DNA from: Bradyrhizobium betae
Lineage (GTDB): Bacteria > Pseudomonadota > Alphaproteobacteria > Rhizobiales > Xanthobacteraceae
Assembly (NCBI RefSeq): GCF_004123905.1
Contig: NZ_MZXW01000038.1
Coordinates: 62,001 to 126,000, forward strand
Direction: 5' to 3'
Length of the DNA stretch: 64,000 nt
The translations under genes and the position numbers were made by a program. The notes beneath the pieces are model-generated. The model did not search any database, had not been told where the DNA came from, and was given only the letters and a program-made list of their open reading frames with translations. Positions 8,613-16,456 of the stretch are shown here, one piece after another; the stretch's first letter is position 1; every line of letters starts with the position of its first letter.

Positions 8613-9754
8613 GACGTGTCCCTTCCATTGCGTTGCTTGGCCTTTTTCTTTTTGGGCGTCGTTCGCCTCCGGATGGTGTCGCGTGACACGCCTGTAAGCT
8701 CGGTCGCTTTACGCTGCGAAACGAGGCCCTGCTCGACAATGGCCGTTGCAATCCGGATGCGGCTGCGCTTCGCGACATTCGCGTTCGTTAGCAACCGCCC
8801 AAATTGCTCGTCCAACGAAATATCTTCCAAAACCGCGCCTCGGCGCGAAACCGACAAGTCGCGTTCGACATCGCTGAAGGAACGACCAGCGAAGGTGAGG
8901 GCAAGTAAATTGCTCCACATCTGGACCGCCGGAAAGTGCGGCGCCAGCATGCCGTCGATAAAACGGGTGATCGCCACCTCATCCGGGAGCGGGAACTCCA
9001 TGTGCAACTCGAAGCGCCGCCATATGGCCGGATCAAGCAGGTCCGGATGATTGGTGGCGGCTAATAGCAGACCGGAGGCCGGCCAATCGTCGATTTGCTG
9101 GATAAGCACCGTTACGAGCCGTTTTAGTTCGCCGATTTCGCTGTGGTCGTCGCGGCGCTTGGCGATGGCGTCGACTTCATCAAGGAGCAGAACACAGTCG
9201 ATTGTTTTGGCGTATTCGAGGACGTGCCGGAGATTGGTGCCGGTACGGCCGAGCAGGCTGCTCATGACCGCCGCAAGATCGAGGATCAAAAGCGGGCGTC
9301 CTAACTCGCGCGCCAGCCAGCGCGCGGCCATCGTCTTGCCGACGCCAGGGGGGCCAAGGAAGAGCGCCGCGCGTGTGGGATCTAGGCCGGCGCGAACAAG
9401 CTTTTGCGGATGGCGGCGTTCCTCGACGATCTGCGCGAGCGCGGTCTTCACGCCCGGTGCAAAGATCGGTTCGTGATCGAGAACAGGCTGGGTCTCGACT
9501 CGCAAGAGGTGCAGCCGCGTGTCGAGATCAACAGGAAGCGGGACATCGGCCTGCTGGCGCAATGGCGATGTCGGTGTCGGCAACTCATGTAAGAGCGTCG
9601 TCAAAGCATCAGCGAGTTCAGGAATAATTGGGGCATAGCGTTTGGCCATACGCCGCAAGATCACTTGGACATCTTGCGTGCGGCCGGAGAGGGCGATGCG
9701 GGCGAGCTGGAGATAGTCAGCCTCGATTGAAGTGTTTTTATTCGGCTGTGTCAT
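8609..9754 (-). CDS. AAA+ ATPase partner of the subtilase
   Basis: 381 residues from ATG 9754 (a longer frame to 9841 would add a sequence unlike the family). Walker A GPPGVGKT at residues ~134-141, Walker B VLLLDEVDA at ~188-196, sensor 1 LLLAATNHPDLLD, and an Arg-finger region PAIWRRFE. The C-terminal ~45 residues include an HTH-like segment (SQRKATELTGVSRDTIRRR) and a Lys-rich tail. First gene of the minus-strand operon ATPase-subtilase-zinc ribbon. The upstream AT-rich stretch at 9840-9880 is the likely promoter region. Confidence 0.85.
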   Translation of the reverse strand: MTQPNKNTSIEADYLQLARIALSGRTQDVQVILRRMAKRYAPIIPELADALTTLLHELPTPTSPLRQQADVPLPVDLDTRLHLLRVETQPVLDHEPIFAPGVKTALAQIVEERRHPQKLVRAGLDPTRAALFLGPPGVGKTMAARWLARELGRPLLILDLAAVMSSLLGRTGTNLRHVLEYAKTIDCVLLLDEVDAIAKRRDDHSEIGELKRLVTVLIQQIDDWPASGLLLAATNHPDLLDPAIWRRFELHMEFPLPDEVAITRFIDGMLAPHFPAVQMWSNLLALTFAGRSFSDVERDLSVSRRGAVLEDISLDEQFGRLLTNANVAKRSRIRIATAIVEQGLVSQRKATELTGVSRDTIRRRTTPKKKKAKQRNGRDTS

Positions 9755-9909
9755 GTCCACTTTCAGGGAAGGAAGCGCTGGTGGAGCACAGTAGAGCCGA
9801 GTGGACGAATTTTCAAAGTCCGTTTGTAAAATCGTCCACATGCTAAAATATCTTAGATATTACAATTTGTTACCTGTGGCCTAGATCGGTGGGATATCAT
9901 CCAGTTCTT

Positions 9910-10809
9910 TCAGCCTGTGATCGCCCGCAGGCGATTCCAAGTCCGGCGCCACCAGGAGGCCTTCGCCGTAATCGACGACACCGCCGGCCTCGGCGCGAAA
10001 CTCTGTGTGCGCACATCGAACAGCGGATCGCCAGCCTCAGCCGGCGGGTGATGCGGGCACACATGGTCCTTCAGCAGCGCCATGCGCTTGTTCGGGATGA
10101 CCGTGCCCCTGTTGCCGTCATAGTCCAGATACACGAAGCGCGGCGGATCGCGATACCAGGGCGTCAAGATCTGCGTCAGCAAGCCCATCGCCGTCGAAGC
10201 CAGCACTCCGTTGGACCACACCACCTGCGGACGTGACCCGGCCGCACCATACTTCTTGGCTTCCTGTTCCAGCCGCTCGTCGGTGATGAAGCCGCAACAG
10301 CGCATGCATGGGCATCCCGGCATCGACAGGATCACCTGCCCGCTGACCAAAAAGCCGTTCGTGCCGAGATCATGAACGTCCATTCCGATATCGATGTAAG
10401 GGATCAAATGCCGCCGGGCGAAACGCTCCAGCTGTTCACGCTCCTGGAAGCCGTCGACGGCGCCGATGATGACATCGCAAAGCTTGAGGTCATCCACGGC
10501 CGTCAGCCACTTATCAGGTATAGAGATAATCCTTGCGTTGGGGACCAAGCCGCGGATCAGCCGTTCGGCGATGTCAACCTTGCTGCGCTTTACCGCGACG
10601 TCGGCCAAGGTGCCGCCGATCAAGCGGTTGGTGTTCGTGTCCTCGATGAAGTCGGGGTCGGCGTTGACGTAACCGCCGATCCCCATATGGGCGGATTGCT
10701 GCGCGAGATGCGAGCCGCCGCCGCCGTGTCCCACGATCCCGATGGTGGCGGCGTCGAGGATGACATCGCTGTTGGCGCCGAGAAAGCTCTGGCGGTCGAG
10801 ACGGCTCAT
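9910..10809 (-). CDS. E1/ThiF-family ubiquitin-like activating enzyme
   Basis: 299 residues from ATG 10809, which has GGAGG at 6 nt spacing. Rossmann/ThiF features: GIVGHGGGGS at ~24-33 (ATP loop), VNADPDFIEDTNTNRL (the acidic/Asn-Arg adenylation motif), CDVIIGAVDG. A Cys-rich segment CPCMRCCG follows, and CPHHP lies near the C-terminus; together they may bind zinc. Family role: adenylates the C-terminus of a ubiquitin-like protein. Last gene of a four-gene operon and coupled by ATGA to the JAB gene. Which cysteine is catalytic cannot be assigned by eye. Confidence 0.87.
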   Translation of the reverse strand: MSRLDRQSFLGANSDVILDAATIGIVGHGGGGSHLAQQSAHMGIGGYVNADPDFIEDTNTNRLIGGTLADVAVKRSKVDIAERLIRGLVPNARIISIPDKWLTAVDDLKLCDVIIGAVDGFQEREQLERFARRHLIPYIDIGMDVHDLGTNGFLVSGQVILSMPGCPCMRCCGFITDERLEQEAKKYGAAGSRPQVVWSNGVLASTAMGLLTQILTPWYRDPPRFVYLDYDGNRGTVIPNKRMALLKDHVCPHHPPAEAGDPLFDVRTQSFAPRPAVSSITAKASWWRRTWNRLRAITG

Positions 10810-11309
10810 GCGGCCCTCCAATTTTTGATCGGCATTCCGACCTCGGTAAACTGGTTGACGAACGGATGGGGGCCGGCACGCCCAATCCATACCTGCCCGA
10901 ACGCCGCGGTGTTGCTCAGGACGATCGCGCCATGCACGCTGTGCGGCGCCACCGAGACGAAGTTCGGCACGAACTTGGCGTTCTCGCGGTTGTCGACGCC
11001 GCTGAAGCCGGGGATTCCCGATCCGCCATGGCTGTGCACGTGAAAGACGGCGGCGCGGCTATCCATCGCCGCCTGCCGGGCACGGCGGATCGCCTGATCA
11101 CCCATCATCGCGCCGACGCGCGTGTCGCGCAGATACTCGTCATCGCGCAACGGCTCATAGCTCCGCGCCAAAATTAGCAATTCATTATGCGCGGCGGCGA
11201 GACCGGCGCTGATGAAGCCGACGCGCTCATGTGCGAACGAATGCGGCCGGTTCAGGTCGTCGCGAATGGTCTTCAATAAGGCGCTGGTGATCTTGAAGCG
11301 GATGTTCAT
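10806..11309 (-). CDS. JAB/MPN (JAMM) metallopeptidase
   Basis: 167 residues from ATG 11309. The JAMM ligands are present: Glu28 in HERVGF and the HVHSH...S-x-x-D block (His92, His94, Ser103, Asp106). The spacing between the second His and the Ser is eight residues rather than the common seven. Such enzymes remove residues behind the diglycine of a ubiquitin-like precursor or cleave conjugates. Start and stop overlap both neighbours by 4 bp, so the gene is tightly coupled with the E2-like and E1-like genes. A candidate substrate is the adjacent ubiquitin-like protein ending CGGSS. Confidence 0.87.
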   Translation of the reverse strand: MNIRFKITSALLKTIRDDLNRPHSFAHERVGFISAGLAAAHNELLILARSYEPLRDDEYLRDTRVGAMMGDQAIRRARQAAMDSRAAVFHVHSHGGSGIPGFSGVDNRENAKFVPNFVSVAPHSVHGAIVLSNTAAFGQVWIGRAGPHPFVNQFTEVGMPIKNWRAA

Positions 11310-11653
11310 TCGACGGCCCTCAGATGCGCCAGCAACATCTTCGTCCACTGCAACGTCGCCGGCACGTGGTTCCAGGAAGGCGCCCACCAGTTACGTTCGA
11401 CGATCCGGTAGTCCTTCCAGTTCGCGCCGCGCCCCGGGATCTGCTGCGCGAAGAACAGCCGGGTAACGTACCCGGAATGAGCGAACGGCACGAGCAGCAG
11501 GTCCATCGTCTGAGCCTGCCCGCCCGCGGTGAAGCCGAAGCCGGGCATCAAGACGACCGGCTGGCCGCCCTCCGACAGGAGGACGGCGCTATTGTGCATG
11601 GCCTTGAGGCCAGCGAACTGCGTGGTCTGGTCGCTCACGAGGATCCCCCGCAC
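11306..11653 (-). CDS. E2-like protein lacking cysteine (prokaryotic E2 family E-like)
   Basis: 115 residues starting at GTG 11653, inside the end of the ubiquitin-like gene. The pattern VVLMPGFGF...TMDLLLVPFAHSGYVTRLFF...NWWAPSWNHVPATLQWTKMLLAHLR resembles the E2-like fold class found beside multi-ubiquitin genes (prokaryotic E2 family E). There is no cysteine anywhere in the frame, so canonical thioester transfer through this subunit is impossible as encoded. It may be a scaffold, or conjugation may proceed directly from the E1. Family assignment is from sequence pattern and operon context. Confidence 0.75.
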   Translation of the reverse strand: MRGILVSDQTTQFAGLKAMHNSAVLLSEGGQPVVLMPGFGFTAGGQAQTMDLLLVPFAHSGYVTRLFFAQQIPGRGANWKDYRIVERNWWAPSWNHVPATLQWTKMLLAHLRAVE

Positions 11654-12348
11654 GGGACCTGCTCGAAGAACTTCATCCCCTCCTTGACGCGGAGCTTGGC
11701 GCCGGGCTTCAGCGGCGTCAGCTGCCCCTCGTGATTGATGACTTCGAGGATGTAGCCCTCCTGCACACCGAAGAGGGTCTTCAGCGCCTCGGTGGTGTAG
11801 GTGCCGCGCGGGATCTCGCGGGGCTCGTTTTCGTAGAACACCGTGATCAGACGCTTCTCGGTATAGAGATGCTCGGTGCCGCCGTGACCAAGGTCGAGAA
11901 CATCGGCGGGCTCCAGAACACGGTCTTCGCCTTCGCGCTCCAGAACGATCACCTCGTCGCCGGGAACGTGGCCGATGACGCGAAGCTCATTCTCTTCCAG
12001 CTTATCCGTCCCCCACTCGAAGCCATGACCGTTGAGCGTGAAGCGATAGATCCGGTCGGTCTTGAAGGCGCGGAACTCTTCCGTACCTGCGCCGCGCAGA
12101 TCGACTTCGTCATCGAGACCGATCGAGCGGCTGCTATGACCCAGAAGCTGGATCAGCGCGAAATCCCCGGCGGGCTGAAACCCGGCCTTCTCGAGGATGT
12201 GCTCACCCTTCGGGTCGGGGTTGGCGAACTTCACCTCTAGGCCGTTCACCTTGGTGAAGAACTGCCCATCCGGGCCGGCACCACGCGCTTCAGACTGGCC
12301 CGCGCCGCCGACATCGCGGCCATGGCCGCCGGTTACTGCATTTTCCAT
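11635..12348 (-). CDS. Multi-domain ubiquitin-like protein
   Basis: 237 residues from ATG 12348 with a GGAG ribosome site. After a Gly-rich lead of ~28 residues, three beta-grasp units of about 65 residues follow: ~30-97 (FTKVNGLEVKF...IQLLG), ~98-163 (IYRFTLNGHGFEW...VIVLE) and ~165-232 (RLITVFYENEPREI...ILEVINHEG). The C-terminus is Cys-Gly-Gly-Ser-Ser, a diglycine capped by two residues. First gene of the operon with the E2-like, JAB and E1-like genes, matching the multi-ubiquitin type of bacterial conjugation locus. The cap implies JAB processing before activation. Confidence 0.85.
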   Translation of the reverse strand: MENAVTGGHGRDVGGAGQSEARGAGPDGQFFTKVNGLEVKFANPDPKGEHILEKAGFQPAGDFALIQLLGHSSRSIGLDDEVDLRGAGTEEFRAFKTDRIYRFTLNGHGFEWGTDKLEENELRVIGHVPGDEVIVLEREGEDRVLEPADVLDLGHGGTEHLYTEKRLITVFYENEPREIPRGTYTTEALKTLFGVQEGYILEVINHEGQLTPLKPGAKLRVKEGMKFFEQVPCGGSS

Positions 12349-12420
12349 GGTTCTATCTCCGTCATCTTCGTCGTGCGACGTGGCACAGCGCCAAGCCTGG
12401 TGCTAAGATAGGGTGGCATG

Positions 12421-12462
12421 CTAGGTTTGTCAAGCAGTCTCAAGCGCGCTTGACTTTCCTAG
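12421..12462. promoter_or_regulatory. Inverted-repeat operator between ubiquitin-like and XRE genes
   Basis: Arms CTAGGTTTGTCAAGC (12421-12435) and GCTTGACTTTCCTAG (12448-12462) match at 12 of 15 positions when inverted, with a 12-nt spacer that carries a third TCAAGC half-site (12440-12445). It sits in the 163-bp gap between two divergent operons, 50 bp from the XRE start and 73 bp from the ubiquitin-like start. The obvious inference is the binding site of the adjacent XRE repressor. Confidence 0.65.
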
Positions 12463-12511
12463 CGTTTGCGCGTAATTCTTGATATGAATCAATGGTTTTG
12501 TGGAGGAGATC

Positions 12512-12892
12512 ATGAAAAACGCCGACGATGAGCCGGAGGTGAAGCTCACGCTCGGTCAATATCTCGCCTCAATTCGCGCCGACCGCGGCCTGTCGCTGCG
12601 CGAGGTGGAGAGGGAGACCGAGAAGGTCGTGTCCAACGCTTATTTGAGTCAGATCGAGACCGATCAGATCAAACGACCCAGCCCGAACATTCTGCATGCG
12701 CTCGCTGAGCTTTACGCCGTTCCCTATGATGGACTGATGGAACGCGCCGGCTTTGTTGTGCCGACGCGCTCGCGACGTGCTCCCGAGCAGCGGCACGGTC
12801 GCGTTGCGACATTTGCCGAACATAATCTGACAGACGAGGAAGAAGCCGAACTCGTGAAATTCCTCGGCTATTTGCGGAGCAAGAAGAAGTAG
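12512..12892 (+). CDS. XRE-family transcriptional regulator (CapH-like)
   Basis: 126 residues from ATG 12512, placed after GGAGGA; a GTG at 12500 is in frame but would swallow the ribosome site. The HTH spans ~15-75: LGQYLASIRADRGLSLREVERET...NAYLSQIETDQIKRPSPNILHALAEL. The C-terminus ends NLTDEEEAELVKFLGYLRSKKK. It is followed one base later by an ImmA/IrrE peptidase gene. HTH-plus-ImmA pairs act as repressor and protease-activator; the CapH/CapP pair is known to control CBASS and other defence operons. The divergent ubiquitin-like operon is the likely target. Confidence 0.88.
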   Translation: MKNADDEPEVKLTLGQYLASIRADRGLSLREVERETEKVVSNAYLSQIETDQIKRPSPNILHALAELYAVPYDGLMERAGFVVPTRSRRAPEQRHGRVATFAEHNLTDEEEAELVKFLGYLRSKKK

Positions 12893-12893
12893 G

Positions 12894-13802
12894 GTGACTC
12901 GAACCGACGATAGTAGTCTCGACCCCCATGAATTGCGCGCCGTGCAGCTCGCTGCGCGGCGCGCTCTCGATCGCGCTTCGGGGTGGGGCGTCTATCCGAC
13001 GCCGATTGCGGACGTCCTAACGGCCGCCAACATCAAGGTGGCACCCGCGAGTATCTTTGATCCGTGGCGCATCATGGAATATTTGATCGGTAAGGCTGAA
13101 AGCACCGCAGTCGCTGTTCGGTCCGCAATCTCCAAGATGTTTGGCATCGCCGACACCGCCGATAACACGATCCATATCGATCACACTGTTCGAGAATCAA
13201 AGCAGAACTTCCTGAAGCTGCATGAAGCCGGTCATCTCGAACTTCCGGCGCATCGTAAGATTTTTCGTATCTTTCAAGACTGCGAAAAAATGCTGGATCC
13301 CAAAATCTCCGACCTGTTCGAGCGCGAGGCGAATAACTTCGCCCGGTTCGTGATGTTCCAAGGTGACGGTTACCGGGACATGGCCGCTGACTACGCACTC
13401 ACCATCAAGACACCGATGAAGCTGGCGAGTAAGTTCGGCGCTTCCATCTATGCTTCGTGCCGTGAGTTCGCGCGCACCAACCATCGTGCCTGCGCCGTCT
13501 ATGTACTAGAGCCGATCACCTATCACCCGGAGACGGGGCCGCGCGCCGAGGTCCGGCGCATCGAAGTTTCGCCGTCTTTCGCGCAGCGCTTCGGGCGACC
13601 GACGGAGACAGTCATCACACGCCGCCACTCGCTTGGGCGCGTGCTGCCGATTGGGCGCAAGATGACGGGGGCGACGTCGGTCTCAATGACCGATCTGAAC
13701 GGGCAAGCGCACGAATGTCTGGCAGAAGCGTTCGACACCACGTTCAACGTGTTGATCTTGGTCTATCCGGCGAAGGCGCTGACGCCGAACGTCTTTGCGT
13801 GA
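12894..13802 (+). CDS. ImmA/IrrE-family metallopeptidase (CapP-like)
   Basis: 302 residues from GTG 12894, one base after the XRE stop. The zincin motif HEAGH is at ~110-114 with a downstream Glu in EREANNFARF (~143-150), as in ImmA/IrrE peptidases. The C-terminal half (~170-300) is a GAF-like or other sensory region by position only. The family cleaves the cognate XRE repressor after a damage or infection cue. The contiguity with the XRE gene and the ubiquitin-like operon supports a switch that derepresses the island. Confidence 0.87.
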   Translation: MTRTDDSSLDPHELRAVQLAARRALDRASGWGVYPTPIADVLTAANIKVAPASIFDPWRIMEYLIGKAESTAVAVRSAISKMFGIADTADNTIHIDHTVRESKQNFLKLHEAGHLELPAHRKIFRIFQDCEKMLDPKISDLFEREANNFARFVMFQGDGYRDMAADYALTIKTPMKLASKFGASIYASCREFARTNHRACAVYVLEPITYHPETGPRAEVRRIEVSPSFAQRFGRPTETVITRRHSLGRVLPIGRKMTGATSVSMTDLNGQAHECLAEAFDTTFNVLILVYPAKALTPNVFA

Positions 13803-13814
13803 TTGATCTCCTGG

Positions 13815-14582
13815 TCAATCTTTATCGCGTTGACCGCCAGCAATAATCTCATCGATCAAATAGCTACCCCAAACCATGCCTATCTGTGCTTCCATGGGTT
13901 GCGCGGCTAGTCGACCCGAGTAGATGCCAACGAATCTACTTCGAGCATTTTCATCAATTTCTGTGCTGCCGTCATCTAAGAGATGGTAGCCCCATGTCCG
14001 CAAGATCACAGGGGCGCCCGACATTCCCGGACGTGATGCGGTGTCGACCAGCATGTGATCGCCCGTCATCCGGATAAGGTCAGGTTCACTGGCGATGCTT
14101 CCACGTTTCCAAACGGGATATCCGGGAGGACTGACTCCGAATGTATACCCCAAAATAAAGCAATCCATGCCAACGCCGACAAAGAGGTCCGGATCCTCGC
14201 TGCCGTTGATGGGATTGAGCGCAAAGACAGGGTCTTTTCCATCATAAGGAAGAGGAAGCACGGCTACATCTACATTTCGAGTCCCGTGAATAAGCCAATG
14301 CGGCCTGGCGTCCTCATCACGTATGGAAATCAGATGTTCTTGTTTGCCGAACTGCTGAAAACCGACGTTGAATAAAACCCGAAGCTTGTTCGGCCGCGCG
14401 CCGTGATTATGCAAATTCTCGCCAGTCGGAAAGCGACGACAGGTGATCACATGCCAATTGGTCACGAGATAGAAGCGTTCGTTCCGCTTCCAGACGAATC
14501 CCGTCGCATTACCCAAGCTCTCTTCATTGAAGAGCTGTTCAATCGGTGCGACTGCCAGCGAGTAGCGATCTATCCTGGTCAT
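13815..14582 (-). CDS. Trypsin-like serine protease
   Basis: 255 residues from ATG 14582. Chymotrypsin-fold triad: His44 in YLVTNWHV, Asp105 in RNVDVAVL and Ser188 in RPGMSGAPV. No signal peptide, so it is probably cytoplasmic. It faces the ImmA-like gene tail to tail (12 bp apart). With the subtilase, JAB and ImmA-like genes, this makes four proteases within 9 kb. Trypsin-like proteases act as effectors in several defence families; here that is inference from context. Confidence 0.82.
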   Translation of the reverse strand: MTRIDRYSLAVAPIEQLFNEESLGNATGFVWKRNERFYLVTNWHVITCRRFPTGENLHNHGARPNKLRVLFNVGFQQFGKQEHLISIRDEDARPHWLIHGTRNVDVAVLPLPYDGKDPVFALNPINGSEDPDLFVGVGMDCFILGYTFGVSPPGYPVWKRGSIASEPDLIRMTGDHMLVDTASRPGMSGAPVILRTWGYHLLDDGSTEIDENARSRFVGIYSGRLAAQPMEAQIGMVWGSYLIDEIIAGGQRDKD

Positions 14583-14759
14583 CGGGAGTGAGGCTTGTTG
14601 GCTTGCATAACGTGCTGACTATGACCCTATCATAGGGTGCTGACGTGAGTAGTATCACGCAAATGGCGAAGGTAAATGGGTTGATTTCGGCCTATCTGCT
14701 CGATACTTCAAGCAGCTAACCTGCTGATTTTACTTAGCAAGCTTGATAAGTATTGCAAG

Positions 14760-14789
14760 CTGTCAGAAAACGCTATATATTTCTGACAG
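14760..14789. promoter_or_regulatory. Perfect inverted repeat upstream of AbiEi-like gene
   Basis: CTGTCAGAAA (14760-14769) and TTTCTGACAG (14780-14789) are perfect 10-bp arms around a 10-nt spacer containing CTATATA, a probable -10 element. The right arm ends 12 bp before the start codon at 14802. AbiEi-type antitoxins repress their own promoter through inverted repeats, so this is the expected operator. A second, smaller palindrome (ACCCTAT-C-ATAGGGT) lies at 14624-14638 between the divergent genes. Confidence 0.7.
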
Positions 14790-14801
14790 ATGGAGGAGGC
14801 C

Positions 14802-15401
14802 ATGCAGACCGTAGCCGAACGCATTTTGCAATATGCCCATGCACTACCCGAAGGCACTTTGATCGGTGCTAAGGATGCTTTGCATTTGGGAAGCCGCGCG
14901 GCGATCGATCAAGCCCTCAAGCGGCTTTCCGAACGCAATGAGCTGATGCGTCTTGCCCAAGGCTTTTATGTGCTGCCGGTCAAAACTCGCTTCGGCGTGC
15001 GAGCGCCGGAAGCGGAGAAGGTTGTCCAGGCGCTTGCTTCCAGGCGTGCCGAAACAATCGTTCCGCATGGGGCCGCGGCTGCAAACGCGCTTGGTCTCAC
15101 GACCCAGGTACCAACCAAGCTTATCTATCTGACGTCTGGTCCCGATCGTGAGTTCAAGCTGGGTGCACAGACGGTTGAGATGAGGCATGCGCCAGACTGG
15201 ATGTTACTGCCAACGAAGCCGGCGGCAGGGCAGGCCATACGTGCTTTGGATTGGCTTGGTGAGCGGCAAGCGAACGAAGCGTTGCGGACGCTAAAGCAGA
15301 AGCTGTCTGAGAACACTTTGCAAGATCTTGTCGCGGTGCGCGCCGCTCTACCTTCGTGGATGTCGAAGTCTATCAGCCGATCGCTTCTAAGCTATGGCTG
15401 A
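14802..15401 (+). CDS. AbiEi-like antitoxin / DUF6088-type protein
   Basis: 199 residues; ATG 14802 is chosen because GGAGGAGG sits just before it (ATG 14790 is in frame but upstream of that site). The N-terminal winged-helix region runs to ~65 (AIDQALKRLSERNELMRLAQGFYVLP), followed by VVQALASRRAETIVPHGAAAANALGLTTQVPTKLIYLTSGPDR, typical of AbiEi/DUF6088 proteins. The family represses its operon and counteracts the AbiEii nucleotidyltransferase toxin. It overlaps the next gene by 8 bp. Confidence 0.87.
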   Translation: MQTVAERILQYAHALPEGTLIGAKDALHLGSRAAIDQALKRLSERNELMRLAQGFYVLPVKTRFGVRAPEAEKVVQALASRRAETIVPHGAAAANALGLTTQVPTKLIYLTSGPDREFKLGAQTVEMRHAPDWMLLPTKPAAGQAIRALDWLGERQANEALRTLKQKLSENTLQDLVAVRAALPSWMSKSISRSLLSYG

Positions 15402-16401
15402 ACCATACCAGAAGCTCTCCGCAAACGACCGGCTTGAGGCGCTTGGCGTTGCTGCCACGGCCTCAGGCCGGCCGGTTCATTTGCTTGAAAAAGATATCTG
15501 GGTGGTATGGGCGTTGCATGGCCTCTTCGAATCGAAACTCGGTGAGCACCTCGTTTTCAAGGGCGGTACTTCGCTCTCGAAGGGCTATGGCATCATTCAG
15601 CGGTTCTCCGAAGATATCGACCTCACTTACGATGTTCGTCAGATCATTCCCGAACTCGCCAAAGGCGATCCGCCGATACCTGAAACACGAAGCCAGGCTG
15701 ACAAATGGTCGAAGACGGCGCGGGAGCGGCTGCCGGTGTGGGTCAGAGACGAAGCATTGCCGGTTCTCGAAAAGCACGCCGCAGCGACCGGAGTGGCCGT
15801 AAAATTCCGTGTCGAAAATGACGTGATCTATGTCGACTATGAGCAGCTCACCCAAGGCTCGGAATATGTAGCGCCATCCGTTAAACTGGAATTTGGTGCT
15901 CGATCGACCGGTGAGCCGGCCGAAGTCCGTGAGGTGACTTGCGATGCTGCACCCTCCCTGTCCGAACTCCAATTTCCTGCTGCGGCACCCAAGGTCATGT
16001 TGCCTCAGCGTACCTTCTGGGAGAAAGCCACGGCTATCCACGTCCTTTGCGCACAAGGCATCGAGGGTGACCGTATCTCACGCCATTGGTATGACCTTGT
16101 GAAGCTCGATGATGCTGGCTACGCCAAGGCGGCATTTGACGACAAGAACCTTGCGAAAGAAGTCGCCGATTGGAAAAGCAAATTTTTCCGTGAAAAAGAT
16201 AGTGAGGGCAATGTCATCGATTATCACGCTGCCGTCTCGGGCAAATTACAGCTGGTCCCCGATGGTGAGATGCGGAAAGAGCTTGAGGCTGACTATCAGA
16301 AAATGGTCGATGCGGGCTTGCTCCTCGGCGACGTTGTACCTTTTGCTGATCTGATGAAGCGCTGCGCAGACTTGCAGAAGCGTGCCCACGGGCAATCTTG
16401 A
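15394..16401 (+). CDS. AbiEii-like nucleotidyltransferase toxin
   Basis: 335 residues. The nucleotidyltransferase core is clear: HLVFKGGTSLSKGYGIIQRFSEDIDLTYD at ~50-77, with the GG-S motif and the metal-binding D-x-D. A later conserved stretch TFWEKATAIHVL and RHWYDLVKL matches the AbiEii/AbiGii family. Toxins of this family modify tRNA or related targets with nucleotides and are held in check by the adjacent antitoxin. The gene is coupled to the antitoxin through an 8-bp overlap and is complete. Confidence 0.9.
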   Translation: MAEPYQKLSANDRLEALGVAATASGRPVHLLEKDIWVVWALHGLFESKLGEHLVFKGGTSLSKGYGIIQRFSEDIDLTYDVRQIIPELAKGDPPIPETRSQADKWSKTARERLPVWVRDEALPVLEKHAAATGVAVKFRVENDVIYVDYEQLTQGSEYVAPSVKLEFGARSTGEPAEVREVTCDAAPSLSELQFPAAAPKVMLPQRTFWEKATAIHVLCAQGIEGDRISRHWYDLVKLDDAGYAKAAFDDKNLAKEVADWKSKFFREKDSEGNVIDYHAAVSGKLQLVPDGEMRKELEADYQKMVDAGLLLGDVVPFADLMKRCADLQKRAHGQS

Positions 16402-16456
16402 TCAAAGACCGCTCCGCTCAATCGTCCGTTACGATCCTGTTCGCACTCACCTTCGT

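Noticed and set aside
14624..14638. Palindrome ACCCTAT-C-ATAGGGT between the protease and AbiEi genes
   Set aside because: No T-run or promoter context; it could be an operator, but nothing supports that beyond symmetry.
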